A stretch of 64,000 bases of DNA from assembly GCA_037044905.1 (NCBI GenBank), contig JBAOKB010000170.1, positions 186,001-250,000 on the forward strand, given 5' to 3'. A program made the translations under genes and the position numbers. A model generated the notes under the pieces. The model was given only the letters and a program-made list of their open reading frames with translations, made no database searches and was not told the DNA's origin. This DNA is from Hortaea werneckii. Lineage: Eukaryota; Ascomycota; Dothideomycetes; Mycosphaerellales; Teratosphaeriaceae. Positions 30,829 through 40,979 of the stretch are shown in pieces (positions within the stretch are counted from its first letter, which is position 1; every line of letters starts with the position of its first letter).

Positions 30829-31700
30829 TTACTTCATACTCCCCCTAAACCTCTTCGCCAACCTCTCCCCTTCCTCCTCGTCCCGTAACCTCTGCGCCAG
30901 GAACCCCTTCAAATCTGCCCAGAACTCCTCGCTCCCCAGGATCTCCGTCACCGTACTCGTATGCGCTTCGGGCCTCTCCCCGGCCTCCGCCTGCGCTTTC
31001 TCGCTGTCCGGTCCGGGCGTATCTTTGTCGACATCCATAGAATCACCTTTCCCAGCCGTCGCAGCAGTAGTAGTGGCAGCAGACGCCCCACCAGGACCAG
31101 CTGCGGATTGACTCTTCTCCGTCGTCGGCGAGCTCACCGCCGGACTTCCGGGTTGGGAGTTCGTTGCGGAACCCGTGCCTGCTGCTCCGCCCATGATCAT
31201 CACGCTGAGCTCTACATTGCCGATATTCGCGACGTCCTTCGCACCTGATCCTACCAGTACTTCTCGCAGAGTCTTTAGATCACCAGCGGGTTTCTTGTTA
31301 TACAGCACTTTCACCTTCTCCACGGCGAGCCCGGAGAGTTGGGCGTACCGGGTTTTGATCTCGTGGAGCGTCGTTTCGAGCGTGAGGTCCGGAATCGAAG
31401 TGGCGTCACCGGTCCCGGCGCGCATGGGTTTGAGGGTCGCGGTGACATTCTGGGATTTACTGGCTGTGGTGCTATCGCCGGATCGGGGTCCTTTGCGTGG
31501 GAATGGATGGGTTTGGCGGGGAAGGATGTACTGGAGAGGATTAGTCCGTCGTCAGAGAGAGAAGGGTGGGCTTGAGTGCTGTTACGTACAGGTGATTGAG
31601 AGGGATACTGCCGCGGATCGCTCACATGGTCGGCGGGCAGCTTGATCGGGCGTTTGTCGAGGGTTGCCAGGAAGGACTTGGCGAAGGTGACTTCGGACAT
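30829..31700 (-). CDS. GET5: GET-pathway ubiquitin-like protein Get5/Mdy2
   Basis: Two exons, 31700-31590 and 31530-30829, phase 0 join, 270 residues. N-terminal MSEVTFAKSFLATLDKRPIKLP is the Get4-binding region. A ubiquitin-like domain follows (about 65-145), including TLHEIKTRYAQLSGLAVEKVKVLYNKKP, DLKTLREVL and ELSVMIMGG. A Ser/Ala/Thr-rich linker then leads to the C-terminal helical dimerisation segment ILGSEEFWADLKGFLAQRLRDEEEGERLAKRF. Get5 links Get4 to Sgt2 and helps hand tail-anchored proteins to Get3. In databases the fungal family is also labelled cell-cycle control medial ring component; I prefer Get5 from the domain order. Confidence 0.82.
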
Positions 31701-32029
31701 GATGGTACGGGTGTAGGAGGCGTAGAGGGTGTCGTTTTCCGTGAAGTAGGCCAGTTTGGGAAGGTTTAAGATCAGACGAAATAACGAGACCAGTAGAGAC
31801 TACCTAGGTTGACCTTTAGGTAATGGAAGGTGACGGTTTAGGAAGTGACGCAGATTCATGTGGGGTCCTACAATGCTAGTATGTGGCTGAAGCTGACCGG
31901 GTGAGCCTGGCTGTGGCGCATATCTCCATCAATTTCACATGCGTCTCTTCGCGACCGCGACACCTTCACATCCCACTCACTTGCCTTCCTTCCACCACCG
32001 TCTCTCCCTCCTCTCTCCTCCTTCCCATC
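31701..32029. other. Divergent promoter of GET5 and CWC27
   Basis: A 329-base spacer with the 8-base palindrome ACCTAGGT near 31802 and a pyrimidine-rich stretch before the CWC27 ATG. No gene. Confidence 0.5.
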
Positions 32030-33754
32030 ATGTCCGCCCTCTATAATCTCGAACCGCAACCCACCGCCAAATGCATCCTCCACACCACCGCCGGCGACCT
32101 CCTGCTCGAGCTATTCGCCAAACAAACCCCACTCGCTTCCCGTAACTTCCTCCAGCACTGTCTCGATGGCTACTACACCAACACCGTCTTTCACCGGCTA
32201 GTCAAGGACTTCATCATCCAAGGCGGCGACCCAACAGGCACGGGAGCCGGAGGCGAATCCGCCCTTAACCACGGCCAACCTTTCCAAGATGAAATCCACA
32301 CGCGACTTAAATTCAATCGGAGAGGGTTGCTGGGGATGGCAAATGAAGGGAAAGACAGCAATGGGAGTCAGTTCTTCCTCACCTTGGCTGCGACGCCGGA
32401 GTTGCAGGGGACGCATACGATGTTCGGCCGTATCGAGGGGGATACGATTTTCAATCTCATGCAGATGGCCGAGGCGGAGATGGAGGAGGGCGCTGATGCT
32501 GAGAGACCTCTATACCCCACGCGTGTCACGGGAGCGGAGATTCTAGTGAATCCTTTCGAAGATATGGTGCCACGGGTGAAAGAAGCGCCGCGGACGAGGG
32601 AGGAAGAAGGCAGGAAGGAGGGCGCGGGAGGGGTGAAGAAGAGAAAGAAGCTGGCGGGGAAGAATGTCCTCTCTTTTGCTGGAGGAGACGAGGACGGGGA
32701 AGGAGAGGAAGAGGTCAAGCCCGTGAAGAAGAAGTCGAAGGCCAATCCGAAGCTAGTCTCGGTTGGGGAGGAGCAGCCGGAGGAGCTCAATAACACAAAA
32801 GTACCCGATGCGCCGCCCGTCAAGGAGCGGAAGAAACAGCTCTCACGAGCACCCGAGCCAGAGGAGGAAGTCGTACCAGATGTGATGGAGGACAGTCGCG
32901 CGCAGCCCATCCCCGCAAGGAAGCCGACAGAAGATGCCCCCGACGAGGACAAAGATGACGATGACGAGAAATCAGACGACGACGACGACGACGACTATAG
33001 ACAACGACACCGTCAGCGACAACAAAAATCTGGCCTCGACACGACGAATGCTGAGATTGCCGCGCTCAAAGCTAGTATGAAACGCACCGTCGACACAGGC
33101 CCAAAGGAGCAGCACGAAAAGCCTAAGAGCGCGCTGGAATCTATGATCCCATCCACCTCAACACGGGGAAGAAAAAGAGGGAAAGTGGGTGACGAGAAGG
33201 GCGCGATGGATCTGTTCAAGCAGTTTAAAAGTAAATTGGAAGTTCTCCCTGCAGAGAAAACGAATGGGGAGAACACAGCAGCTGGTTCGAGAGTAGAAAG
33301 TAGAAGTAATGAGACAGGCGATCGCGATCATGACGGACAAGGGGAAGGCGGAGAAAGGTCTGAGTCGGTGGCGAAAGCCTCCAGTACCGCTGACGGCAAA
33401 GCTGCTGATCCTACGGATGAAGAAGAAGTCCTGTGCGACTTACACTTCATCGCCAACTGCCAGTCATGCAAAGCGTGGATCGACGACAACGATCCCACCG
33501 CACCGAACGGTGCAGGTGGCGACGGAAACAATCTTGACGATGACAACGACCCGTCTTCGTCGTGGATGGCGCACTCGCTTACTTTCGCCAAGGATACGCT
33601 GGGCAAGGATCTGGAATGGAAGCGCAAGATGGAGGAGATTGAGATTATTGACCCCCGCGAGAAGGCGCGGGAGTTGGGGGTTGAGAAGGGGGGAAAGAAG
33701 GGGGAGAGGGAGAGGGATGGGATGGGGAAGGGGAAGGGGAAGAGAAGGGAGTAG
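32030..33754 (+). CDS. CWC27: Spliceosomal cyclophilin Cwc27
   Basis: Single exon, 574 residues from the ATG that gives MSALYNLEPQPTAKCILHTTAGDLLLELFAKQTPLASRNFLQHC, the typical Cwc27 N-terminus. The cyclophilin domain is residues 1-180 with FHRLVKDFIIQGGDPTGTGAGGES, GLLGMANEGKDSNGSQFFLTLAATPELQGTHTMFG. The position of the usual active-site Trp in cyclophilins is occupied differently in Cwc27, so isomerase activity is often lost. The remaining 390 residues are charged and disordered, with Lys/Glu repeats and a run of Asp, ending in the conserved WMAHSLTFAKDTLGKDLEWKRKMEEIEIIDPREKARELG. It is a component of the Bact spliceosome. Promoter shared with GET5. Confidence 0.92.
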   Translation: MSALYNLEPQPTAKCILHTTAGDLLLELFAKQTPLASRNFLQHCLDGYYTNTVFHRLVKDFIIQGGDPTGTGAGGESALNHGQPFQDEIHTRLKFNRRGLLGMANEGKDSNGSQFFLTLAATPELQGTHTMFGRIEGDTIFNLMQMAEAEMEEGADAERPLYPTRVTGAEILVNPFEDMVPRVKEAPRTREEEGRKEGAGGVKKRKKLAGKNVLSFAGGDEDGEGEEEVKPVKKKSKANPKLVSVGEEQPEELNNTKVPDAPPVKERKKQLSRAPEPEEEVVPDVMEDSRAQPIPARKPTEDAPDEDKDDDDEKSDDDDDDDYRQRHRQRQQKSGLDTTNAEIAALKASMKRTVDTGPKEQHEKPKSALESMIPSTSTRGRKRGKVGDEKGAMDLFKQFKSKLEVLPAEKTNGENTAAGSRVESRSNETGDRDHDGQGEGGERSESVAKASSTADGKAADPTDEEEVLCDLHFIANCQSCKAWIDDNDPTAPNGAGGDGNNLDDDNDPSSSWMAHSLTFAKDTLGKDLEWKRKMEEIEIIDPREKARELGVEKGGKKGERERDGMGKGKGKRRE

Positions 33755-34204
33755 TGTTGGTGTGAGGCTGATTTGTGGGTGGAGAAGTTTGTAAGGATGT
33801 ATTGTGATCTAGAAGAGAGGGGTTGGTGTAGTATTATTCTTCGTTGCCTCTTGATCGAGGTCCACTCGGTTTGACGGGGCGCATTTGTTGCCGTCGTTAC
33901 GATGAGACCTTCACCTTGTTCGCGCTCGCATTGGTACGCTCTCTCGATGAATGTGCCGCCGCCACCGCCGCCGACGGTGCTGAAGTGTCTACTGTAGGTA
34001 GATGCTGCATCTGTTGTCCCTGGAGCACAGTGCAAGTCGGCGGATCGGGGACTGAAAGGACCCTGGAAGCCAAGCTCTGAACGAGCGGAATCGAAGCCGC
34101 GCTGAAGCCGGGAACTTTTCTGTCCCAAGCTCTCAATCCCAGAAAAAGTTCACTACGATTAATTCTCACAGCCACAGCCTTTTGCAGTAGCAGAGTTTTC
34201 AAAA
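33755..34204. other. Intergenic between CWC27 and NOP2
   Basis: A 450-base spacer between plus-strand genes. No recognisable gene. Confidence 0.5.
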
Positions 34205-36301
34205 ATGGCTCCAAGTCGTCGTCTAAAGCATCAGGGGATGCCGGCCCCGCTGGATGAACCATCGGGCGCAAAGAAGCGCAAATCAGCAGCGCCGACAAAC
34301 TCTGCGATCAAGAAGCAGAAGAAAGCCGGCGTCGTTCCCGCAGCGAAGAACAGCCAGAATGGGAAAGGTGCCGCGAATTCAGCTGCGAGGGGGAGTACCA
34401 AGGGAGATTTCAAGGCTCAACAGAAGCCGGCTGCAAAGCCGCAGAAAAAGGCACAGCTTGTGGACTCGGACGAGGAGGATATTTCGGGGATGAGCGATGA
34501 AGATCTCGGTGATTCGGACGATGTAGAGGATGGTGCGCAAGTGAGCGGCTTGGACGCATTGGAGGACGACTCGGATGCGGACGACTTCGCCAATGCGCCT
34601 TCCGACCTGGACGATGAGGACGTGATGGATTCCGACCGAGAGGTACAGCATGGAGTCTGGTCAGAAGATGACGATTCGGACGGGGAGGAAGCGCTCACGG
34701 CTGCGAACATGGCTGGGTTGTCTGCGAAATTGGACAGAGAGCGAGCGGAAGAGGAGGCGGCAGGAGAGGAGGAGCTGCGACAAGATGCTTTACAGACGAA
34801 CATTGCAGCGGCTGACCTGGACTTCGACGAGGACGGAGAGGATGCCAAGAAGCAGAGCATGCTTGCCCCGGATCTTCAGATGCTGCGGACGCGCATTACA
34901 GAGGCGATACGAGTGCTGAGCAACTTCAAAGAGCTCCGCGATCCTGCTCGCAGCCGTGCTGATTATACTCAAGCTGTGATCAAGGACATCTGCGCTTACT
35001 ATGGCTACTCACCTTTCCTGGCTGAGAAGCTCTTCTCTCTCTTCCCGCCGCAGGAAGCCCTGTCTTTCTTCGACGCCAACGAGACACCCCGACCAATGGT
35101 CATCCGCACGAACACCCTACGCACCCACCGGAGAGACCTCGCTCATTCCCTCATCAACCGCGGTGTAACCCTTGAACCCGTGGGCAAGTGGTCCAAAGTT
35201 GGTCTGCAAGTCTTCGAGTCTCAGGTCCCGCTTGGTGCGACGCCTGAGTACCTGGCTGGTCATTACATCTTGCAAGCTGCATCGTCTTTCCTCCCCGTCA
35301 TGGCACTCGCGCCTCAAGAGCACGAACGAGTCCTCGATATGGCATCCGCCCCCGGTGGTAAAACTACGCACATGGCGGCTCTGATGCGAAACACGGGATG
35401 CGTATTCGCCAACGATGCGTCCAAGGACAGAGCCAAGGGTCTCATTGGTAACATTCACCGTCTCGGCGTCAAGAACACTGTCGTCTGCAGCTACTCTGCG
35501 CTCGAATTTCCTAAAGTGATGGGAGGCTTCGACCGCGTCCTCCTCGATGCTCCATGCTCAGGCACAGGTGTCATCGCCAAAGATGCCAGCGTCAAGACGA
35601 ACAAGGTCCCAGAGGACTTCCTACGACTACCGCATCTACAGAAGAACCTACTGCTCGCGGCCATCGACTCGGTCGACCACGCCAGCAGGACGGGCGGCTA
35701 CATCGTCTACTCCACCTGTTCCGTGACGGTCGAGGAGAACGAGCAAGTAGTGCAATACGCGCTCAACAAGCGCCCGAACGTCAAACTCGTCCCCACCGGC
35801 CTCGTCTTCGGCCGCGAGGGTTTCGTCAAGTACCAGACTAAACGCTTCCACCCCAGCCTCAAGGAGACAAGGAGATACTACCCCCACGCGTACAACGTGG
35901 ATGGCTTCTTCGTCGCCAAGTTCAAGAAGACGGGTCCCACGCCTGCGAACGCGGTCAATGCGCAAAATGCTTCCGCGGCGAACGTTTCGAGCAAGCCGAT
36001 GAAGAATGGGGATGCTGAGGCGGACGAGGTGGACATGGGTGCGATTGGCGATGAGGATGAGGGCCAGGGCGTTGACGGTGAGGTTGCCGATGGCGAGGAG
36101 CAGGGCTTTGGCGGCTGGGATGAGGATGAAGATGCTAAGTATATCGAGCGCAACTTGAAGAAGCAGATGCGTAAGAAGGGCATCGATCCCCGCGCGTCCA
36201 AGAGTAAGGCCGTGCAGAGTCTGGCGCCGCAGAAGGTCACGGAGGCGGAGCCGAGTAAGAAGGCGGATAAGCCGGAGAAGAGGGGGAAGAAGATGGGATA
36301 G
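34205..36301 (+). CDS. NOP2: Nop2, 25S rRNA cytosine-C5 methyltransferase
   Basis: Single exon, 698 residues. N-terminal 230 residues are Lys-rich then strongly acidic, as in Nop2. The core begins TRITEAIRVLSNFKELRDPARSR, then the NOL1/NOP2/Sun fold with the SAM site VLDMASAPGGKTTHMAALM, the motif IV Cys in LLDAPCSGTGVIAKD and the catalytic motif VI Cys in YSTCSVTVEENE. PHAYNVDGFFVAKFKK closes the domain. Nop2 methylates C2870 (yeast numbering) of large-subunit rRNA in the nucleolus and is needed for 60S assembly. The C-terminal tail is Asp/Glu- and Lys-rich. Single-exon structure and start are clear. Confidence 0.95.
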   Translation: MAPSRRLKHQGMPAPLDEPSGAKKRKSAAPTNSAIKKQKKAGVVPAAKNSQNGKGAANSAARGSTKGDFKAQQKPAAKPQKKAQLVDSDEEDISGMSDEDLGDSDDVEDGAQVSGLDALEDDSDADDFANAPSDLDDEDVMDSDREVQHGVWSEDDDSDGEEALTAANMAGLSAKLDRERAEEEAAGEEELRQDALQTNIAAADLDFDEDGEDAKKQSMLAPDLQMLRTRITEAIRVLSNFKELRDPARSRADYTQAVIKDICAYYGYSPFLAEKLFSLFPPQEALSFFDANETPRPMVIRTNTLRTHRRDLAHSLINRGVTLEPVGKWSKVGLQVFESQVPLGATPEYLAGHYILQAASSFLPVMALAPQEHERVLDMASAPGGKTTHMAALMRNTGCVFANDASKDRAKGLIGNIHRLGVKNTVVCSYSALEFPKVMGGFDRVLLDAPCSGTGVIAKDASVKTNKVPEDFLRLPHLQKNLLLAAIDSVDHASRTGGYIVYSTCSVTVEENEQVVQYALNKRPNVKLVPTGLVFGREGFVKYQTKRFHPSLKETRRYYPHAYNVDGFFVAKFKKTGPTPANAVNAQNASAANVSSKPMKNGDAEADEVDMGAIGDEDEGQGVDGEVADGEEQGFGGWDEDEDAKYIERNLKKQMRKKGIDPRASKSKAVQSLAPQKVTEAEPSKKADKPEKRGKKMG

Positions 36302-36840
36302 GTGGGATGGTTGATTTGATAGGAGGGTTTCTGTAATATTCTTACTTTGTATTCGATTGTCATGGGCGTACCGCTATCTTATGTTACATTATGTTGCAGC
36401 TCTGTCGTCAAGAGAGATGAAAGTCTCAGTACATTTCTATGTTGCTGTCAGTCAGAGTTCATGCTCTCAATGCCGAGTCAAAGTTCGGCTTCCCGCGGTG
36501 CATTGAAATCTCCAGACCTCGGTCGAACTTCACTCCCATGAACTTACACACCGCGTTTATCAAACATCACATCTTGGACACGTAGTCCCCATTTCCCCTG
36601 GTTTCCAAACTCGTCGTAGGTCAAAAGTGTAAAGCAGCATTTTTCGCATCCAACACATTTGCTGTCGTTATCCTAGCGACATATCCGCCTCAAAAAGAAC
36701 ACCCCAAAGCTTGTTCGCAGTCTCATTTTCCCCCACCTACTCTATCTCTGTATCATCCTCTGTTCCCCAACCGGACCAACCGCGGAAATCACCACCAAGG
36801 ACCGGGGCCTTCAGAGAAAGAAAGGAGAAAAAGTAGAAGA
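36302..36840. other. Intergenic between NOP2 and thioesterase
   Basis: A 539-base spacer between plus-strand genes. It ends in a purine-rich leader before the next ATG. No gene seen. Confidence 0.5.
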
Positions 36841-37575
36841 ATGCCTGGTCCTCAATCCCCACCTTTCACGCCCTCAACCCCCTGGATCCGCGCCCTCGTC
36901 ACCCAACCGAACACCTCCATCCGCATCCCCAGCAACCGCGTCTCCAAACTCTCCACCGAGGACTCCCTCTTTGCGGAAACCCTCCAGACGTCCCGGACAT
37001 TCCCGGAGTGCTTCATCTTCTACCGCCATCCCGCGCTTTCGGCCTCACGTTCGTCTTCTCTAGGTGAGAGTGATGATGCGGAGGTGGAGGAGGAGTGCAG
37101 GATCCAAGAAGTGCATTTCCTCGTCCGCGTCGGGGACGGACTGAACGGGCACCCGGCTATCCTGCACGGCGGGATCGTAGCCGCGTTGGTGGATGAGGGG
37201 ATGGGGGTGCTGCAGACGGTGAATCATGAGCGGGCGCATGCGCTCTCTGTTCAGCGGGAGAGGAGGGCTCGAGAGGAAAGAGGTGAGCGGGGTGGTGGAG
37301 GAGTATCAGAAGGAGGCGGGGATGCGTTGTCGTCACTGCCTCCGCTAGGTTCTTTCACGGCGGAGTTGAAGATCAGGTATCGGAGGCCTGTGAGTACGCC
37401 GGGGGAAGTGCTGTGTACGGCGCGTTATGTGCGGAGGGAGGGGAGGAAGGAGTGGATTGAGGCTGTGATTCGACAGGGAGAGGTGAAGGGGGGTGGGGAG
37501 GGAGATGGGATGGTCACCTGCGCGATTGGGGAAGGGCTTTTCATTGAGCCTAAGAAGAAGGATGCGAAGTTGTGA
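36841..37575 (+). CDS. Hotdog-fold (PaaI/4HBT-type) thioesterase
   Basis: Single exon, 244 residues. The hotdog signature is in the middle: GHPAILHGGIVAALVDEGMG, where HGG and the following Asp/Glu are the acyl-CoA thioesterase active-site region, and FTAELKIRYRRPVSTPGEVLCTARYVRREG supplies the central strand pair. Fungal proteins of this size are usually mitochondrial or cytosolic acyl-CoA thioesterases of undefined substrate. A Gly/Glu/Arg-rich loop (about 145-165) is inserted between the helix and the next strand. The N-terminus is Pro/Ser-rich and may carry targeting information. Confidence 0.8.
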   Translation: MPGPQSPPFTPSTPWIRALVTQPNTSIRIPSNRVSKLSTEDSLFAETLQTSRTFPECFIFYRHPALSASRSSSLGESDDAEVEEECRIQEVHFLVRVGDGLNGHPAILHGGIVAALVDEGMGVLQTVNHERAHALSVQRERRAREERGERGGGGVSEGGGDALSSLPPLGSFTAELKIRYRRPVSTPGEVLCTARYVRREGRKEWIEAVIRQGEVKGGGEGDGMVTCAIGEGLFIEPKKKDAKL

Positions 37576-38486
37576 GAGTTTGGTCAGATTTATTATCGTG
37601 GCGATCTGACCGGCTTTGAGAGGGTGCATTGTGCAGGAGTACTTGTCCGCCCATATTTAAGGCAGAGACTAATCCGCGGTCTGAAGCAAAACGATTTGAG
37701 GCCGACAAGTAGGCACAGCACCCTTCGAATGGTGCAAGAAAACCACTATACGCTCCTGGACATGGCAGTATCACGGACACATCAGGCTCGATAGCAGCAT
37801 ACTCTTTACGACAAATTTCCCTGACTGGTGCACGCACGACTAGGGCAAGGGCATAAACCGCTTGCATCGCAAAGCTCAAGTGCACGAAGAAAGCGCCGTG
37901 GGAGAGCCCGCTACGATGCTCCTAGCTATCTGGACGAGTTCCTTGTACAGCTGCTACGTCGTTTCAATAGCGGATTCGTTCGCACCATAGGCCCCTCTGG
38001 AGACATGATTCGATGAGACAGCACAAGTGGCTGCTGGCTTTGTCTCTGCGAATATCAGGACACGGCCTTTGATCGGTCGACTTTTGTCTTTGACACTCCT
38101 TGAGACCAGATATCGGTCAGTGAGACATACGTTCTCATCAGCATTCCTGCTGCTCTAAAATTTACCGTCGTGGGGTCGCGGCTTCCTGCATATCGTGTTT
38201 CTTTTGGGATTGAGATAAAGAACTTTGTCACGGAAGGCAGGTAGGCGGTGTTTTAGGGGACTCATTTCGCCCGTTTGATGATCCACCCAGGTCTCATCTT
38301 CATCTAGGATGTCTGGGATCGCAATGGCTATACATAAGAAGCAGGAGACGTCTCTCAATCATAGTCTCTTCAGTCTACCAGCGTTTCACAAGATCATTCT
38401 ACCTTTTCTTGCGGTTGAAGACCACATTTGGACAATCTGCACGAAGACTTCCAGCGCATCGACGAGAAACACCTTCCAGAGAGACG
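37576..38486. other. Intergenic 0.9 kb
   Basis: Between the thioesterase and the RBR ligase, both plus strand. I see only short random ORFs and no RNA gene. Confidence 0.5.
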
Positions 38487-39794
38487 ATGGACGAACTGGA
38501 ACGCAAGACCACTCGCTTGCAGCTGACTGACTCTACGACCGCGACCAGCGGTAATTCCAAAGGAAAACAGCGGGCCACCAGAATGAGTGATGAAGAACTA
38601 GCTTGGACTCTCTACCGCCAGGAGCAGGACGATGAGAAGTTAGCGGCAAGTATGGCCAAACGCAGCCTTTCGAGCCGCGAAGTTCAGACTGCTAGAGACT
38701 ACGAGTACGCACTTCAACTGCAGAATCAAGACGCAGAGGTCGAAACCGAGAACACCGAAGTCCCGGGGAGATATCGTCACTTTCAACGCCAGGCTGATTT
38801 CGTTACACGCGAGTCGCGCATCCATTCGGATCCAATGGCTGAGTCTTCCGCCCAAGCGGCGATGCGTGCGGCGCAGAAAGTCCCGCCAAAGACAGCAGCT
38901 TGTGTTGCCTGTACGGACGTCCTCGCTTGGAAGGAACTCGCAGAGGCTCCTTGCGGTCACACTTACTGTAGGGAATGCGTTTCGGGGCTGTTCAGAAACG
39001 CGATGACGGATGAGTCCCTCTTCCCGCCTCGCTGTTGCAGACAGGCACTCTCTGTTGAGAAGATGACGCCGATACTGGGCGAAGACCTCGCAATTCGGTT
39101 CTCAGCGAAAGCAGTCGAGTTCAGCACTCCGGTCAGAACTTATTGCCATGATGCCCGCTGTTCGGCTTTCATCCCTCCAAATTCAATCAAGGGTGAAGTG
39201 GCGAGGTGCCCAGAGTGCCGGAAGAGGACATGCACGATGTGTAAGGCTGCCCGGCACCAGGGCGACTGTCCTCAGGATGCTGCCCTACAGCAAGTACTCG
39301 AAGTCGCTCAGGGCGAAGGTTGGCGGCGGTGCATCTGTGGGCGGATGGTCATACACGGCGGTGCGTGTGACCACATGACGTGAGCTTCTTTCCCCTTTTT
39401 TAACGACCTGCTTACCGATCCTCTGAGCTAACGACCTATTAAAAACAGGTGCTTGTGCGATCACCAATTCTGCTACAACTGTGGACGCAAGTGGAAAACC
39501 TGTCGTTGCCGTTGGTTCAATGAGCGACGTCTCTACGAGCGCGCCGCGGAGATTATAGACCGTGATCCAACCCCACGCCGTCAGGTTGCGCCGGTAGCAC
39601 CGCGTGCTGTCCGTATCGAACAGGTGGCGACTCGTTTGACTGCCAACCGGAATTGTACGCATCCTCTGAACTGGTCTGGGGTCCGTGATGCAAATGCGGT
39701 GTGCGAGCGATGTGGCAAGTATAAGGCGCGCTTGAATGCGTGCAGGCAGTGTGGTTTGATTGCGTGTTATCCCTGTCGGAGGAACAGGTTGTAG
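38487..39794 (+). CDS. RBR (RING-IBR-RING) E3 ubiquitin ligase
   Basis: Two exons, 38487-39379 and 39449-39794, giving 412 residues; the intron falls inside RING2 and phase fits. RING1 is CVACTDVLAWKELAEAPCGHTYCRECVSGLF. The IBR is YCHDARCSAFIPP...ARCPECRKRTCTMCKAARHQGDC. RING2 is CICGRMVIHGGACDHMTCLCDHQFCYNCGRKWKTCRC, whose GGAC Cys would carry the ubiquitin thioester as in HHARI/Parkin. N-terminal residues form charged helices. After RING2 there is a further Cys-rich tail (NCTHPLNW, CERC, CRQC, CYPC). Fungal RBR proteins of this layout are numerous with unknown substrates. An in-frame ATG 26 codons upstream exists but lacks conserved sequence. Confidence 0.87.
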
Positions 39795-39921
39795 CTTCAT
39801 GCCACTGAAATAGCTGCTGGCAGTTGGATCCATTGAATCACAGCAGATATGATTGAGATCGAGTCGGTTTGCGAAGGAAACTCAGACAAGGCTACTAGAA
39901 TAGTGCTTCAGAAAGACATAT

Positions 39922-40677
39922 TTACTGCGTAGGATTGACTTTGACTTTATCAGCTCCAACTTCTTTCGCTCTTTGCATATTCCCTTCCAATCCCACCAAC
40001 TGCTTCGGATCGCCGGGGATAATCATCTCAAAGATATCATCGCCAGTGATATGCGCATACTGATGGTATCCACACCGTGCGATCGGCTGGGTCTTGGCAA
40101 TATCAATACAGCCATTCGTCAACACTTTATCATCAACGTGGATAGCTACAACCCTGCCGATAACCACATCTACAGTTCCCATGGGAGGATTCCCCGGTAG
40201 ACGTAGGGTGGTGTAGTACTTGCACTCAAACCGCACAGGACTGGCCTTCACCATCGGAGCATTGACAGTCTTCGCCTGCTCCTTTTCCAGCCCCGCGCGT
40301 TCAAACTCGTCGACGTGGCGATCGAACCACTCCGCGCTCGCGTTCACGGATTCCCTTAGATCCCAAGTCGCGAGGTTCCAGCAGAACTCCCCGCTCTGTT
40401 CGGCGTTGATGGTAGAGTCCTTGCGGTTCGAGGCGAGATCCTCGTTCGCTGCGAACATCACGTACGGCGGGTCAAATGTGAGGTTGTTGAATTGCGAGTA
40501 GGGTGCTAGGTTGTCGACGCCTTCCCGTGAGCGCGTGGAGATCCAGCCGATTGGACGGGGGACAACGCATGCCTGAATGAATTGTTAATGATGATACCGC
40601 GTGTACAATGGCGTTGGACAGACTTTGAAAGGGTCATGGGGTAGACCGTGGTGTGTTTTGCCAGGCTCGTAGAACAT
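39922..40677 (-). CDS. Flavin reductase-like (FMN-binding) protein
   Basis: Two exons, 40677-40624 and 40572-39922, giving 234 residues. The join yields HDPFKACVVPRPIGWISTRS, the diagnostic start of the flavin-reductase-like/DIM6-NTAB family, followed by VDNLAPYSQFNNLTFDPPYVMFAAN, SGEFCWNLATWDL and a C-terminal beta-rich GTVDVVIGRVVAIHVDD. These proteins bind FMN in a split-barrel fold and may reduce it for partner oxygenases; the substrate is unknown. The first exon (18 codons) is short and was placed by splice sites and similarity of MFYEPGKTHHGLPHDPFK to related proteins. Confidence 0.85.
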
Positions 40678-40979
40678 CTTGAATGCAATCTTTCTCGGCG
40701 ACTTGACCTGAGTCTTGCCTTTGGAATATCTCACGACAAACGATACAGTATTCGATGAATGATTGTTGCCAGTCTCACAAATGGGACATCAACGTGGAGT
40801 GTTAGGTATGGACGGTTATGCAGCATGTCTATGCCGAGGTCGGTCCGTCATCATCGGCTGCAGTAATCGGCAGCTATGTCGGGAAGGCACGCAGGCGTTC
40901 AATACTAGACAGACAACGACGGAGAAAATCAACCACTTTACGAAACACGAAATTACTCATATACGAATATGACTTAATC
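40678..40979. other. Intergenic between flavin reductase and GH78
   Basis: A 302-base gap on the minus strand. It holds the flavin reductase promoter and the GH78 3' end; nothing else seen. Confidence 0.5.
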
